Shown: positions 47,874 to 57,017 of the stretch, piece by piece
Layout: every line of letters begins with the position of its first letter
Position numbering within the stretch: the first letter of the stretch is position 1
DNA from: Flavobacteriaceae bacterium PS02336
GTDB taxonomy: Bacteria > Bacteroidota > Bacteroidia > Flavobacteriales > Flavobacteriaceae
DNA: 64,000 nt
Assembly (NCBI GenBank): GCA_029960065.1
Contig: JASCOF010000011.1
Location: 62,001 to 126,000, forward strand
Reading direction: 5' to 3'
Notes under the pieces: generated by a model
The model's database searches: none
Told to the model about the DNA's origin: nothing
What the model saw: only the letters and a program-made list of their open reading frames with translations
Made by a program: the position numbers and the translations under genes

Positions 47874-49796
47874 ATGCTGATGCGATTTCTATTAATTTGT
47901 TTTGTGTTCTTAGGGAACAGTATAAATATTCAAGCTCAAAATTATGAGCTAGGAAGAATCACGATACCAGAATTAGAAGAAAAAATGCATCCGAGAGACT
48001 CTGCGTGTGTAGCGGCTGTTTTAGCAAGCACTGTGTCGATTAATTTAAGTTTGAATGGAAATTCGGAAAAGATTGTAAAGAAAAAAATCAAAATTTATAA
48101 GAGTGACGGTTATGATTATTCAAATGTCCGTCTTTACTTTGGCGCTGGAAGAGCAGGATATTTAAAAGTCATAAGTGCAGATACTTATAATTTAGTTGAT
48201 GGTAAAATCGTAAAATCTAAATTGAAACCTGAAAGTGAGTTTATCGAAAAAACAAATAATAATTATTGGATTAAAAAATTAGCTTTTCCAGATGTAAAAG
48301 AAGGATCTATAATTGAATATCAATATAGAGAACAAATAGGTTTTTTGAGTGTTTATGATTTGAATTTTCAAGAAAATATTCCAGTCAATTATTCGGAACT
48401 TAAAACAACTATGCCCAATGATTTTATATTTAAAAGAAATTTAAAGGGATTTTATTCGCCAAAAATAAATTCTAAGATAGCCAACACGCACGGATATAAT
48501 GCTACTGAAAACAGTTACGTTTTTCACAATCTTCCGGCGATGAAACAAGAAAGTTATGTAAATAATATTGATAATTACAGAACCGGAATTTCTTTTGAAC
48601 TTGAAAAAGTCACAATTCCAGGAAGCTTTTATAAAACATTTTCATCAGATTGGACAAGCGTTTCAAAAACAATTTATGGATTTGAAAGTTTTGGCCCAGA
48701 ATTAAACAAAACGGGATATTTTGAAGAGGATCTGAAAGTGTTATTGGCAGGAAAAAATAATCCCACAGAAAAGATAACTGCTATTCTAGATTTTGTAAAA
48801 ACCAATATACACTGGAATAATCATTTAGGTTTTTCTTGCGAGAAAGGAGTCCGTAAAGCCTACAAAGAAAAATCAGGAAACTGTGCAGATATCAATTTAA
48901 TGCTGACTGCAATGCTTAGATATGCAGGGCTTACTGCAAATCCGGTTTTGATTAGTACGCGTTCTAACGGAATTGCCTTTTTTCCAAATATAAGTGCTTT
49001 TAATGCCGTGATAACTGCTGTTGAAAATGGAGGTGATATTATATTAATTGATGCCGCAGACAAATTTTCAACACCAAATGTGCTTCCGCTAAGAGACTTG
49101 AATTGGATCGGAAGATTAATTCGTAAAGATGGCAGCTCTGAAAGTATTGATTTAATGCCGAAGAAATTCTCTACTAAAAATGTTTCAATCGATTATACCG
49201 TTGAAGAAAATGGAAAAATTAATGGAAAAGTAAGACGACAATCTACAGATTATGATGCGATGGTCTTTAGAAATATTTTTTCCAACACCAAAGAAGATGC
49301 TTATTTGGAAGAGCTTGAAAATAATAATGGTAAAATTGAAATTAAGGATTACAAACGAGATAATGAGAAAGATTGTTTATTGCCGGTTACAGAAAGTTTT
49401 TCTTTTATAAGCACTAATTTATCTGAAGTGATTGGCGATAAGATTTATATAAACCCAATGATCTTTTTTGCAAATACAAAAAATCCTTTTAAGCAGGAAA
49501 ATAGAGAATATCCAGTCGATTTTGGATTCCCTTTTGTAGAAAAATATAATGTCAGCATTCGTGTTCCTGACGGATTTGTGTTAGAAAACATTCCACAGGC
49601 AGAAGGATTAGTTATGGAAGAAGGTTTGGGAACCTTTAAATACAATATTGCACTTAATGAAAATGTAGTTCAATTACTGGTTTTGCACCAAATTAATTCT
49701 CCCATTGTAACACGCGAACAATATGCGATTTTAAGAGAATACTACAAGGCAATGATTGCTAAACAAACCGAAAAAATAATTTTAAAAAGAATTTAA
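47874..49796 (+). CDS. DUF3857/transglutaminase-fold exported protein, Cys kept, His lost
   Basis: The 640-residue product has a signal peptide ending NIQAQ. The domain order is as in the upstream paralog. The core keeps the Cys (SGNCADINLML) but has Ala in place of the His (ISAFNAVITAV), with ILIDAADKFS following. It may start at the second Met (47880), two codons inside. The gene begins one base after the previous stop and ends two bases before the next start. Sequence similarity to both neighbours over the whole length indicates tandem duplication. Confidence 0.85.
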   Translation: MLMRFLLICFVFLGNSINIQAQNYELGRITIPELEEKMHPRDSACVAAVLASTVSINLSLNGNSEKIVKKKIKIYKSDGYDYSNVRLYFGAGRAGYLKVISADTYNLVDGKIVKSKLKPESEFIEKTNNNYWIKKLAFPDVKEGSIIEYQYREQIGFLSVYDLNFQENIPVNYSELKTTMPNDFIFKRNLKGFYSPKINSKIANTHGYNATENSYVFHNLPAMKQESYVNNIDNYRTGISFELEKVTIPGSFYKTFSSDWTSVSKTIYGFESFGPELNKTGYFEEDLKVLLAGKNNPTEKITAILDFVKTNIHWNNHLGFSCEKGVRKAYKEKSGNCADINLMLTAMLRYAGLTANPVLISTRSNGIAFFPNISAFNAVITAVENGGDIILIDAADKFSTPNVLPLRDLNWIGRLIRKDGSSESIDLMPKKFSTKNVSIDYTVEENGKINGKVRRQSTDYDAMVFRNIFSNTKEDAYLEELENNNGKIEIKDYKRDNEKDCLLPVTESFSFISTNLSEVIGDKIYINPMIFFANTKNPFKQENREYPVDFGFPFVEKYNVSIRVPDGFVLENIPQAEGLVMEEGLGTFKYNIALNENVVQLLVLHQINSPIVTREQYAILREYYKAMIAKQTEKIILKRI

Positions 49797-49798
49797 AC

Positions 49799-51790
49799 AT
49801 GCCGAGTAGACTTCTTCTATTTTTTTTAATTTTTTGGGGGAACTTGACAAATATATATGCCCAAAAGTATGAGCTCGGAAAAGTTACTGTTGAAGAACTT
49901 GAGGAAAAAATCCATCCAATTGATTCTGCAGCTCCAGCGGCAATTTTGTTTAAAGTAGGAAAGACTGTTTTTAACTATAATGAGAAAACCGGTTTTTCGG
50001 CCACTCACACGTATGAGTTTAAAATCAAAATCTATAAAAAAGAAGGTCTAAAATGGGCAGATCAGAAAGTGAAGTATTATGTGGGATATCAAAATATAAA
50101 TGAAGACATGCTTTCTTTTTCGAATGCAGTAACTTACAATTTAGTAAATGGTAAAATCGAAAAAACAAAGCTGGAAAACCAAGGAGCGTTCAAAAGAAAA
50201 ATCAATGAATACTGGAATGAAAAAACAATAACCCTTCCGAATGTAAAAGAAGGATCAATAATAGAATACAAATACACCTTAAAATCTGAAAATATTGTCC
50301 AGTTCCCAGATTTTGATTTTCAATTCAGCATTCCTCTAAATTATTTTGAATACATAACAAAGTTTCCCGAATACTATATTTACAAAACTCTTTTAATAGG
50401 CACTCATAAAATAGAAAGTGATGCAAAAATTGTAACTGGAAGCCAGAATTTTGCAAATGAGTATGGCCAAAGCAGAACTATGTCGTACAAGCAGATAGAT
50501 GCTCTTTATTCTGCAAAAAATATCCCCGCTTTAAAAGAAGAACCTTATGTCAATAATATCGAAAATTATAGAGGTTCTATCAAGCATGAATTAGAACGTG
50601 TTCGAATGCCAGAGCAACCCGTGAAAGATTTTACACTTACTTGGGAAGGAGTGTCTTCAACAATCTTTAAAGATGATCGTTTTGGGAAAGAAATTAATAA
50701 AAGTAGTTTTTTGCTAGAAGATGTGAAAAAGATTCTTTCTAATGTCACATCTCAGGAAGAAAGAATGAAAATTATTTTTCAGTTCGTTCAGAACAAAATG
50801 AATTGGAATGAAAAATATGGTTATTTCACTGATAAAGGAGTCGAGAAAGCCTATAAAGATCAAACTGGAAATATTGCAGAAATCAATTTTATATTACTAA
50901 ATCTTTTAAAGCTGGCAGGAGTTGAGGCTAATCCAGTTTTAGTAAGTACAATTGAAAACGGAATTCCAGTTTATCCAACAAGAACAGGCTTTAATTATGT
51001 TATTGTTGCAGCAAAAATGGATGAAAAAGAAGTTTTGTTAGATGCTTCGAGAAAATACACTTCGCCAGATATACTACCTCTAAATATTTTAAACTGGAAA
51101 GGAAGACTAATTAAAAGTGATGGAACTTCTAAAGAAATTGATTTAGTTCCGTCAAAAAGCTCTAAAGAAAATGCCAGCATCACTTTCAAAATAACTGAAA
51201 ATGGAAAAATTGACGGCAGAATTAGAATTCAGAGAACAGATTATGAGGCTTATAAATTTAGAGTTCAAAATGGAAGTGGAAATCAAGAAAGCTATCTTGA
51301 AAAACTGGAGGGACAGTTAGGAGATCTCAAGATTTCAGATTATTCCATCACTAATAAAATATCCAATATAGCAGATCCAATTGTAGAAACTTTTAGTTTT
51401 GAAACGGAAAATTTTATTGAAAGTATTGGAGGAAAATTTTACATAAGTCCAATGTTATTTTATACACCTTCTAAAAATCCGTTTGTGCAGGAAAATAGGC
51501 AGATGGGAATTTATTTTGGATATCCTACGCAGGAAAAACTGCTTGTAAATTTAGAAATTCCAGAAGGTTATGTGATAGAAACGCTTCCCAAATCGGTAAG
51601 GCTTGCTTTGGAAGATAATTCTATAAGTTTGTCATTAAAAGTTTTGAACGAGGGAAACAAAATTCAATTTAGCTTTTCAAAAGACATTAACAATAGTATT
51701 TTTGCAGCAGAGAACTACAATGCACTGAAAACTGTTTTTCAGAAAATGATTGCTAGTCAAAATGAAAAAATTGTTCTAAAAAAAGCTTAA
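49799..51790 (+). CDS. DUF3857/transglutaminase-fold exported protein, predicted pseudoenzyme
   Basis: The 663-residue product has a signal peptide (about 1-21, NIYAQ). It carries the paralog signature LGKVTVEELEEKIHPIDSAAPAAI, a core with Cys to Ile (TGNIAEINFILL) and His to Tyr (RTGFNYVIVAA), and the family end NEKIVLKKA. It is the most diverged of the three tandem copies. The MazG-like gene begins two bases after the stop, suggesting it belongs to the same transcript. Confidence 0.85.
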   Translation: MPSRLLLFFLIFWGNLTNIYAQKYELGKVTVEELEEKIHPIDSAAPAAILFKVGKTVFNYNEKTGFSATHTYEFKIKIYKKEGLKWADQKVKYYVGYQNINEDMLSFSNAVTYNLVNGKIEKTKLENQGAFKRKINEYWNEKTITLPNVKEGSIIEYKYTLKSENIVQFPDFDFQFSIPLNYFEYITKFPEYYIYKTLLIGTHKIESDAKIVTGSQNFANEYGQSRTMSYKQIDALYSAKNIPALKEEPYVNNIENYRGSIKHELERVRMPEQPVKDFTLTWEGVSSTIFKDDRFGKEINKSSFLLEDVKKILSNVTSQEERMKIIFQFVQNKMNWNEKYGYFTDKGVEKAYKDQTGNIAEINFILLNLLKLAGVEANPVLVSTIENGIPVYPTRTGFNYVIVAAKMDEKEVLLDASRKYTSPDILPLNILNWKGRLIKSDGTSKEIDLVPSKSSKENASITFKITENGKIDGRIRIQRTDYEAYKFRVQNGSGNQESYLEKLEGQLGDLKISDYSITNKISNIADPIVETFSFETENFIESIGGKFYISPMLFYTPSKNPFVQENRQMGIYFGYPTQEKLLVNLEIPEGYVIETLPKSVRLALEDNSISLSLKVLNEGNKIQFSFSKDINNSIFAAENYNALKTVFQKMIASQNEKIVLKKA

Positions 51791-51792
51791 AT

Positions 51793-52119
51793 ATGGATTT
51801 GAAAAATGCCCAACTAGACGTTGATACCTGGATAAAAGAGCACGGAGTTCGTTACTTTAACGAATTAACCAATATGGCGCAGCTTACAGAAGAAGTAGGA
51901 GAAGTGGCCAGAATAATTGCGCGTCGTTACGGAGAACAATCGGAGAAAGAAAGCGATAAAAACAAAGATTTAGGCGAAGAATTGGCAGATGTTGTTTTCG
52001 TAGTTTTATGTCTGGCGAATCAAACCGGAATCGATTTACAAGCTGCTTTTGATAAAAAAATGGACTTAAAATCGGTTAGAGATAAAGATCGTCACAAAAA
52101 CAATGATAAATTGAAATAA
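51793..52119 (+). CDS. MazG-like nucleotide pyrophosphohydrolase
   Basis: The 108-residue protein is a single MazG-fold helix bundle. ELTNMAQLTEEVGEVARIIARRYGEQ carries the EEVGE metal-binding motif and GEELADVVFVVLCLANQTGIDL the second (EELAD) motif. It would hydrolyse aberrant or excess NTPs or dNTPs in the cytosol. It is directly attached to the DUF3857 run (2 bp), likely only for expression. Confidence 0.85.
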   Translation: MDLKNAQLDVDTWIKEHGVRYFNELTNMAQLTEEVGEVARIIARRYGEQSEKESDKNKDLGEELADVVFVVLCLANQTGIDLQAAFDKKMDLKSVRDKDRHKNNDKLK

Positions 52120-52129
52120 TTGTGAAATA

Positions 52130-52253
52130 TCACTCATAAGTTTTGAATTATGAGTTTTGAATTTTGAATTATGAATGGGGAGTGGTAAATTGCGGGGCTG
52201 AATTATTTTTCTAATCATTCATAATTCATGATTCACAACTTACAATTAAAAAA
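52130..52253. repeat. ATTCACAATT / TTTTGAATTATGAAT repeat, extending into aroA
   Basis: TTTTGAATTATGA occurs twice (about 52141-52171) and faces the inverted ATTCATAATTCATGATTC (about 52217). The repeat family continues past the aroA ATG, where ATTCACAATTCACAATT encodes part of the N-terminus. Confidence 0.65.
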
Positions 52254-53483
52254 ATGAATTTAAAATTAAGCACGAATTCACAATTCACAATTGACGATTC
52301 GCAACTAAATATCACAGGTTCTAAAAGCGAAACGAATCGTTTATTATTACTAAAAGCATTATTTCCTAATATCACATTAGCCAATACTTCAAACTCTGAT
52401 GACAGCGAAGTAATGCAGAAAGCATTAATTGGAAATGACGAAATTGTAGACATACATCACGCGGGAACGGCAATGCGTTTTCTTACCGCTTATTTTTCTG
52501 TTAATGAAGGAAGAGAAGTGGTTTTGACAGGATCAAGCAGAATGCAGGAACGCCCAATCAAAATTTTGGTTGAAGCGCTAGAACAATTAGGAGTTGAGAT
52601 TTCATACGAAAAAGAAGTAGGTTATCCGCCAATTCGAATTAAAGGAAAAAAAGTAACAGAATCAAAAGTTACTTTGGCAGCCAATGTAAGCAGTCAATAT
52701 ATTTCAGCACTTTTATTGGTAGCTTCAAAACTAGACAACGGTTTAGAACTGACTTTAGAAGGAGAAATTACCTCAATTCCGTATATCAAAATGACTTTAG
52801 CTTTGTTGAATGATTTAGATATAAAAACAAGTTTTGAAGGAAATGTAATTAAAGTTTTTCCTAAAGAATTAGTTGAGTCAAAAGAAATGGTTGTGGAATC
52901 AGACTGGAGTTCAGCTTCTTATTTCTTTAGTTTAGTTGCATTATCTGATGCGGCAAAAATTACTTTGAGCAGTTACAAAGAAAACAGTCTTCAGGGAGAT
53001 TCAGAATTAGTGTCTCTTTACGAAAAAATGGGTGTGAAAACGACTTTCCAAAATAACAAAATGACTTTGGAAAAAGTGGCAGGTTTTAATTATCAAGATG
53101 TAAATTTTGAATTGAATAACACGCCAGATATTGCACAGACAATTGTAGTAACTTGTTTAGGTTTAGGAATAGGATGTCACTTAACAGGCCTTCATACTTT
53201 AAAAATTAAAGAAACAGACAGATTAGAAGCCTTAAGAATTGAGCTTACAAAATTAGGAGCGAATATTTCTGTTACTAATGACAGCTTAACTTTAGAGCGT
53301 TCTGGAAATATTAATCACGATATTCATATTGCAACATACAATGATCACCGTATGGCAATGGCATTTGCTCCTTTAGCAATCAAAGTTCCAATTATAATTG
53401 ATGACGCTGAAGTAGTTTCAAAATCATACCCAGATTTCTGGAACGATTTAAAAGCTTTAAACTTTCATGTTTCAGAATTGTAA
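52254..53483 (+). CDS. aroA: 3-phosphoshikimate 1-carboxyvinyltransferase (EPSP synthase)
   Basis: The 409-residue enzyme joins shikimate-3-phosphate and PEP in the pathway to chorismate. Motifs: ITGSKSETNRLLLLKAL (substrate Lys/Ser region), HHAGTAMRFLTAYF, GSSRMQERPI, NVSSQYISALLL, ESDWSSASYFFSL, KETDRLEAL and YNDHRMAMAFAPLA. The first about 18 residues are encoded by the dispersed ATTCACAATT repeat, so the true N-terminus may be shorter or has been rebuilt by the repeat. Not in the attenuated cluster, but it serves the same pathway. Confidence 0.95.
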   Translation: MNLKLSTNSQFTIDDSQLNITGSKSETNRLLLLKALFPNITLANTSNSDDSEVMQKALIGNDEIVDIHHAGTAMRFLTAYFSVNEGREVVLTGSSRMQERPIKILVEALEQLGVEISYEKEVGYPPIRIKGKKVTESKVTLAANVSSQYISALLLVASKLDNGLELTLEGEITSIPYIKMTLALLNDLDIKTSFEGNVIKVFPKELVESKEMVVESDWSSASYFFSLVALSDAAKITLSSYKENSLQGDSELVSLYEKMGVKTTFQNNKMTLEKVAGFNYQDVNFELNNTPDIAQTIVVTCLGLGIGCHLTGLHTLKIKETDRLEALRIELTKLGANISVTNDSLTLERSGNINHDIHIATYNDHRMAMAFAPLAIKVPIIIDDAEVVSKSYPDFWNDLKALNFHVSEL

Positions 53484-53549
53484 AAAAAATTGAACGATAT
53501 AAGTTATATAAGTTCATTTAAATAAAACTTAATAATGATTAAAGTATAG

Positions 53550-53577
53550 CCTCTGGTTTCATCCAGAGGTTTTTTTA
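53550..53577 (+). terminator. Terminator of aroA
   Basis: CCTCTGG (53550-53556) pairs with CCAGAGG (53563-53569), followed by seven or more Ts. Confidence 0.78.
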
Positions 53578-53605
53578 TGCGCGAATTTAAGTATAATCGC
53601 AAAGT

Positions 53606-53707
53606 TTGTCATTTCGACGAAGGAGAAATCTTCTCAAGAAACTCTACAAAGATTGGATTTTGATTACGGAGCTACTTACGGAGATTTCTCCTTCGTCGAA
53701 ATGACAA
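53606..53707. repeat. Solo hairpin of the GIY-YIG-element family (26-bp perfect inverted repeat)
   Basis: The arms 53606-53631 and 53682-53707 are perfect inverted repeats, beginning TTGTCATTTCGACGAAGGAG. The loop begins with CAAGAAACTCTACA, matching the subterminal part of the 59435-59974 element. The size (102 bp) and layout are nearly those of the 36754-36857 copy. Confidence 0.8.
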
Positions 53708-53805
53708 TAATACGTTAAACAGGTTTGTGTAAGAAAAAAAAACATTTTTATGGTGTTCCAAACCACCACTAAATCAAGGACTTTTGAAAATAAACGTCAA
53801 AACAC

Positions 53806-53837
53806 TTGACAACGCCTATCTCACAATCGTATATTTG
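53806..53837 (+). promoter_or_regulatory. queA promoter (TTG ... TATATTTG)
   Basis: TTG (53806-53808) and the exact -7 element TATATTTG (53830-53837) are 21 bases apart, a textbook flavobacterial promoter 63 bases before the ATG. Confidence 0.7.
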
Positions 53838-53900
53838 CAGGCGATTTAAAATTTTAGATAAAAAAGTCTAAGATTGATATTTTAAAATCTAACTTCAAAT

Positions 53901-54950
53901 ATGAAATTATCACACTTCAATTTCAATTTACCGAAAGAACTTTTGGCTGAATTTCCAGCAGAAAACAGAGATGAATCTCGTTTAATGGTAATTGACCGTA
54001 AAAAAAACACTATCGAACATAAAATGTTTAAAGACGTGATCAACTATTTTGATGACGGAGACGTTTTAATTCTTAACAATACAAAAGTTTTCCCTGCACG
54101 TTTGTACGGAAACAAAGAAAAAACTGGAGCTAGAATTGAAGTTTTCTTGTTAAGAGAACTAAATTCTGAGCAGCGCCTTTGGGATGTTTTAGTTGATCCA
54201 GCTAGAAAAATCCGTATTGGAAACAAACTTTATTTTGGTGACGACGATTCATTAGTTGCTGAGGTAATTGACAATACAACCTCTCGTGGAAGAACTTTAC
54301 GTTTCTTATACGATGGTTCTTATGAAGAATTCAGAAACAAACTGACAGAACTTGGAGAAACTCCAATTCCTAAATATATCAACAGAGAAGTTACTGCTGA
54401 AGATGCTGAAAGATACCAAACGATCTACGCAAAAGAAGAAGGAGCTGTAGCGGCACCAACTGCTGGTTTACACTTCTCAAAACACCTTTTGAAAAAATTA
54501 GAAATCAAAGGAGTAAATTTTGCTGAGGTAACTTTACACGTTGGTTTAGGAACTTTCAATCCAGTTGAGGTTGAAGATTTATCTAAACACAAAATGGATT
54601 CAGAAGAATTGATCATTAATCAACAAGCTTGTGATATCGTAAACGAAGCAAAAGCAAAGAAAAAGCGCATCTGTGCAGTAGGAACAACTTCTATGCGTGC
54701 AATCGAAAGTTCTGTTTCTTCTGCTAATACTTTAAATCCTTATGAAGGATGGACAAATAAATTTATTTTCCCTCCTCACGATTTCAGTATTGCAAACTGT
54801 ATGATTACAAATTTCCACACACCAAAATCAACATTATTGATGATGATTTCTGCTTTCTGTGGACATGATTTAATGAAAAAAGCATACGACGAAGCGATCA
54901 AAGAAGGATACAAATTCTATTCTTACGGAGACGCGATGTTAATTCTATAA
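53901..54950 (+). CDS. queA: tRNA preQ1(34) S-adenosylmethionine ribosyltransferase-isomerase
   Basis: The 349-residue enzyme transfers the ribosyl part of SAM to preQ1 in tRNA, making epoxyqueuosine. Motifs: LAEFPAENRDESRLMVIDR (PAxxRDxSRL), ILNNTKVFPARLYG, YQTIYAKEEGAVAAPTAGLHFS, VGLGTFNPVE and TNFHTPKSTLLMM. Full length, own promoter and terminator. No other queuosine gene is in the window. Confidence 0.95.
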   Translation: MKLSHFNFNLPKELLAEFPAENRDESRLMVIDRKKNTIEHKMFKDVINYFDDGDVLILNNTKVFPARLYGNKEKTGARIEVFLLRELNSEQRLWDVLVDPARKIRIGNKLYFGDDDSLVAEVIDNTTSRGRTLRFLYDGSYEEFRNKLTELGETPIPKYINREVTAEDAERYQTIYAKEEGAVAAPTAGLHFSKHLLKKLEIKGVNFAEVTLHVGLGTFNPVEVEDLSKHKMDSEELIINQQACDIVNEAKAKKKRICAVGTTSMRAIESSVSSANTLNPYEGWTNKFIFPPHDFSIANCMITNFHTPKSTLLMMISAFCGHDLMKKAYDEAIKEGYKFYSYGDAMLIL

Positions 54951-54973
54951 TTAGAATTTATTTTCAAAATAAG

Positions 54974-55006
54974 AACCCGACAGCTTTTTAGAATCTGTCG
55001 GGTTTT
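54974..55006 (+). terminator. Terminator of queA
   Basis: AACCCGACAG (54974-54983) and CTGTCGGGTT (54995-55004) form a 10-bp stem followed by Ts. Confidence 0.75.
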
Positions 55007-55055
55007 CTATTTTTAATGGTTTCAAGTTTCAAGTTTGACGTTTGTTACGCGATTT

Positions 55056-55128
55056 AACCTCAATCCCGATAGCTATCGGGATTGAGGTTAAACACACAAA
55101 GCATATCAACATGATCCCGAAGCTTCGG
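55056..55128. repeat. 34-bp perfect palindrome and companion (CCCGATAGCTATCGGG; CCCGAAGCTTCGGG)
   Basis: The 34 bases at 55056-55089 form a perfect palindrome centred on TCCCGATAGCTATCGGGA. A second palindrome TCCCGAAGCTTCGGGA lies at 55113-55128. The first recurs at 56850-56867 and, decayed, at 26016-26033. Both lie between queA and kynU. Confidence 0.75.
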
Positions 55129-55187
55129 GAGAAACCTGAAACAAAATAAACAATTTTTGTTATTTTAGCAGACAAAACAAAAACACA

Positions 55188-56465
55188 ATGACTTTTCAAA
55201 ATACACGCGAATTCGCGAAACAACTTGATGCTCAAGATGCATTAAATCACTACCAGGACCAATTTATTTTTCCAAAAGTTAACGATAGACGAGTAATTTA
55301 TTTCACAGGAAATTCATTGGGATTACAGCCAAAACGCACCAAAGCTTATATTGACGAAGTAATGAACGATTGGGCAGAATTGGCTGTCGAAGGTCACTTT
55401 TATGCAGAGAAACCTTGGTGGGATTATCAAGAAAGATTTGCAGAACCGTTGAGTACAATTGTTGGCGCACTTCCGTCAGAAGTTACAGTAATGAATACTT
55501 TGACAGTGAATCTTCATTTGCTGATGGTTTCTTTTTATCAGCCAAAAGGCAAACGTTATAAAATTATCTGCGAAGAAAAAGCCTTTCCGTCAGATCAATA
55601 TATGTTTCAGAGTCAGGTTCATTTTCACGGATACAAGCCAGAAGATGCCATTGTAGAAATTAAGCGCCGTGAAGGAGAACACAATATTCGCCTTGAAGAT
55701 GTTTTAGCAAAAATCGAAGAAGTTGGTGATGAATTGGCTTTAGTTTTAATTGGCGGAGTGAATTATTATACGGGACAAGTTTTCGATATTAAAACCATTA
55801 CGGCAGCCGGACAAAAAGCAGGAGCAAAAGTAGGCTGGGATTTGGCGCACGCTGCTGGAAACATTAAATTAGAGCTTCACGATTGGAATGTAGATTTCGC
55901 CGCTTGGTGCAGTTATAAATATATGAATTCGGGACCAGGAAATGCTTCTGGAGTTTTTGTTCACGAAAGACATCATAACGATCCAGACTTACCGCGTTTT
56001 GCAGGTTGGTGGGGACACAACAAAGAGCGTCGTTTTAAAATGGAACCCACTTTTGATCCAGTTCATGGAGCAGGCGGATGGCAGATTAGTAATCTTCCGG
56101 TTCTGTCTTTAGCGCCCTATTTGGCTTCTGTAGAAATGTTTGCTGAGGTTGGCATGGATGCGTTAATTAAAAAACGTGATCACATTACTTCTTATTTAGA
56201 ATTTATTCTTCACGAAATTGATAAAGAAGTAGAAAGTACTTTTGAAATTATTACGCCTTCAAATCCTCAAGAAAGAGCTTCACAATTATCTGTTTTCCTT
56301 CATGGAGAAGGAAGAAGTTTATTCGATTATTTAATGAAAAACGGAGTCATTACAGATTGGCGTGAACCAAACGTAATTCGTCTGGCACCAGTTCCATTGT
56401 ATTGCTCTTATGAAGATATGTATGACTTTGGACAAATTCTGAAAAAAGGAATTTTAGGGAAATAA
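55188..56465 (+). CDS. kynU: Kynureninase
   Basis: The 425-residue PLP enzyme cleaves kynurenine to anthranilate and alanine in tryptophan degradation. Features: VIYFTGNSLGLQPKRTKAYIDEVMNDWAELAVEGHFYAEKPWWDYQ (family N-terminus), GWDLAHAAGNIKLELHDWNVDFAAWCSYKYMNSGPG (PLP Lys in SYKY) and GWWGHNKERRFKM. No tryptophan dioxygenase or kynurenine formamidase is in the window, so the rest of the pathway must lie elsewhere or kynU acts alone. Confidence 0.95.
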   Translation: MTFQNTREFAKQLDAQDALNHYQDQFIFPKVNDRRVIYFTGNSLGLQPKRTKAYIDEVMNDWAELAVEGHFYAEKPWWDYQERFAEPLSTIVGALPSEVTVMNTLTVNLHLLMVSFYQPKGKRYKIICEEKAFPSDQYMFQSQVHFHGYKPEDAIVEIKRREGEHNIRLEDVLAKIEEVGDELALVLIGGVNYYTGQVFDIKTITAAGQKAGAKVGWDLAHAAGNIKLELHDWNVDFAAWCSYKYMNSGPGNASGVFVHERHHNDPDLPRFAGWWGHNKERRFKMEPTFDPVHGAGGWQISNLPVLSLAPYLASVEMFAEVGMDALIKKRDHITSYLEFILHEIDKEVESTFEIITPSNPQERASQLSVFLHGEGRSLFDYLMKNGVITDWREPNVIRLAPVPLYCSYEDMYDFGQILKKGILGK

Positions 56466-57017
56466 GAATGATTGCAAATTAATCTCGCAAAGTCGCAGAG
56501 TTTTTTTGCCACAGATTAAAAGGATTAAAAAGATTTTTTTTAATTGCCTCCAGCTTTAGCTGGAGGTATTAAAGATAAAATTTAAAAAGGCTTTAGCCAA
56601 ACTCTACGGTTGGCTAAAGCCATATTGTTTTGACCAATTTTTCATCCAGCTAAAGCTGGACGCTATTAAACTTAGAAAGATTAATTAATCTCTAACAGTT
56701 TAAAAGTTTTTTCTTTCCCGCAGATTTTGCAGATTTTTTTGATAAACTTTCTCAAAGAATAATCTGCAAAATCTGCAGGAAAAATTTCTAAAGTATTTTG
56801 AAATCCTTTTAATCTTTTTAATCTGTGGCAAAAAACTTAGCGCCCTCGCTCCCGATAGCTATCGGGATTGAGAGATTAAACAATTAATCTTCGATTAAAA
56901 ATTCTGCGAGAAACAACACAACATCTTCTAATCTTATAAACTTTCAAAAAAATTCTGTAATAAATAATATAGCAGATATTCCGTATTTTGTAATGTATAA
57001 TTTAAAAACTACAGATC
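56466..57017. other. 552-bp repeat-dense intergenic region
   Basis: No gene is seen. It holds copies of the TTTTGCCACAGATTAAAAGG repeat in both directions (about 56507 and 56826). Three palindromes follow: CCTCCAGCTTTAGCTGGAGG (56547-56566), GGCTTTAGCCAA/TTGGCTAAAGCC (56589-56600/56610-56621) and TCCAGCTAAAGCTGGA (56645-56660). A CTGCAGATT-type inverted pair lies at about 56720-56780, and TCCCGATAGCTATCGGGA at 56850-56867. Confidence 0.7.
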
